From positions 1-32,585 of the forward strand of contig JAFUVU010000058.1 of the NCBI GenBank assembly GCA_017477465.1: a stretch of DNA of 32,585 nt, in the 5' to 3' direction. The stretch's first letter is position 1. Every line of letters starts with the position of its first letter. A model generated the notes under the pieces. It was not told the DNA's origin and searched no databases. It worked only from the letters and a program-made list of their open reading frames with translations. This document shows, piece by piece, positions 32,067-32,585 of this stretch. Source of the stretch: Bacteroidales bacterium (lineage in GTDB: Bacteria > Bacteroidota > Bacteroidia > Bacteroidales > UBA932). The translations under genes and the position numbers were made by a program.

Positions 32067-32585
32067 CTAAAGCCTGGAAATCAATTCGTCCGGATTCTGA
32101 TCCTTCATTTCAAGAATGGCGAACCACTTCTTGCCAAGGTCCTTGATGGATGCTCCTACATGATATACCCGATCGTCAATGATAAGGAACCTGTCATGAG
32201 ATTTGCTGAATACCTGTAGAGGGATGGGTGGGTACTGTGCATCATGCTTGGCGATATCCAGGGAAAGTTGCCGGGATATTTTCTGGGTATAGATGGTAGC
32301 GCTTACTCCGGCACGACGCTTATCCAGCATTGTGAGGACACTCTCGTCCACATAGTTGTCTATGAGAATGATTCTGAATGTGGCTGATTTGATGAGAGTA
32401 CAAATGAAGTCGTATGCGTCGAAAATCTGACCATCAAAGAAAAGACCTTGTTCTTGTTTGAGGGATTTCTCCTCCAACTTAGCAAATACTTGATCAAATT
32501 TTTGGTCGTTTTCCAAAAGTTTGTACTCGATCCTGTCCATCCTCTGAAACAGCTGCGCATTGGAAAGAAGGAAATGCCGCATAGC
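32067..32585 (-). CDS. C-terminal part of an ORF6N-domain-type protein with PLD-like region (partial)
   Basis: The frame runs off the right edge of the window, so the 5' end is missing and the visible Met near 32582 is not taken as the start. About 172 residues remain. LFQRMDRIEYKLLENDQKFDQVF matches the coiled stretch that follows the ORF6N DNA-binding domain in many Bacteroidetes proteins. The rest (GLFFDGQIFDAYDF, IILIDNYVDESVLTMLDKR, HDRFLIIDDRVYHVGASIKDLG) resembles a phospholipase D-like fold with an HxR...D half-motif instead of the full HKD. ORF6N proteins are linked with phages and mobile elements, but the role of this form is not known to me. It is convergent with tRNA-Ser; the gap at 31999-32066 holds nothing evident. 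Confidence 0.7.
   Translation of the reverse strand, partial: AMRHFLLSNAQLFQRMDRIEYKLLENDQKFDQVFAKLEEKSLKQEQGLFFDGQIFDAYDFICTLIKSATFRIILIDNYVDESVLTMLDKRRAGVSATIYTQKISRQLSLDIAKHDAQYPPIPLQVFSKSHDRFLIIDDRVYHVGASIKDLGKKWFAILEMKDQNPDELISRL

Noticed and set aside
1-32585. CRISPR array, insertion sequence or prophage
   Set aside because: No regularly spaced repeats, transposase or phage structural genes were seen; the only mobile-element hint is the partial ORF6N-type gene at the right edge.

Overview
The window looks like a chromosomal segment of a Bacteroidales bacterium, possibly gut-associated. The evidence is the Bacteroidetes-type promoters (TTG/TTTG, a 19-20 nt spacer, then TAnnTTTG), the lack of clear Shine-Dalgarno sequences, a fused SecDF, PorV/PorQ-like, PD40 and DUF4923 proteins, a dimeric glycyl-tRNA synthetase and an ORF6N-type protein. 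Genus cannot be fixed from the sequence alone.

Layout. 1-1000: the 3' tail of a gene whose last residues resemble a type IX secretion sorting domain, then a PorV/PorQ-like outer-membrane protein, convergent with hflX. 1001-12395: hflX and a Sfp-type phosphopantetheinyl transferase on the minus strand, divergent from a 2379-residue two-module NRPS ordered C-A-T-C-A-T-R. The NRPS is followed 12 bp later by a membrane sensor that fuses a SpoIIE-type phosphatase to a RsbW-like ATPase, and then by a STAS antagonist. The NRPS and PPTase form a self-contained pathway predicted to release a (probably N-capped) dipeptide aldehyde; the partner-switching genes sit in the same transcriptional direction. 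12398-17898: ybeY, mnmG, convergent ruvA, then sufS-sufE-DUF59-folK. Two perfect parS-like palindromes and one near match lie between 14391 and 16406, which suggests an origin-proximal ParB-loading region. 17982-22736: glyQS with a membrane-anchored HTH protein, TonB, a ThiL-family protein that has lost several catalytic acidic residues, and a secreted DUF4923 protein. 22758-23076: a combined terminator-promoter followed by an unannotated structured RNA. 23072-29864: dnaE and secDF on the minus strand, separated by a second copy of the same terminator-promoter cassette. 30013-32585: a secreted PD40/SPOR-like protein, tRNA-Ser(GCU) with its own promoter and terminator, and the truncated C-terminal half of an ORF6N/PLD-like protein.

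The strongest candidates for new biology are the NRPS with its divergent PPTase and downstream partner-switching module, the structured RNA at 22802-23076, the 40-nt terminator-promoter cassette present in two orientations, the parS cluster embedded in coding sequence, and the degenerate ThiL homologue. All domain and family calls are from reading the sequence; no database search was run.
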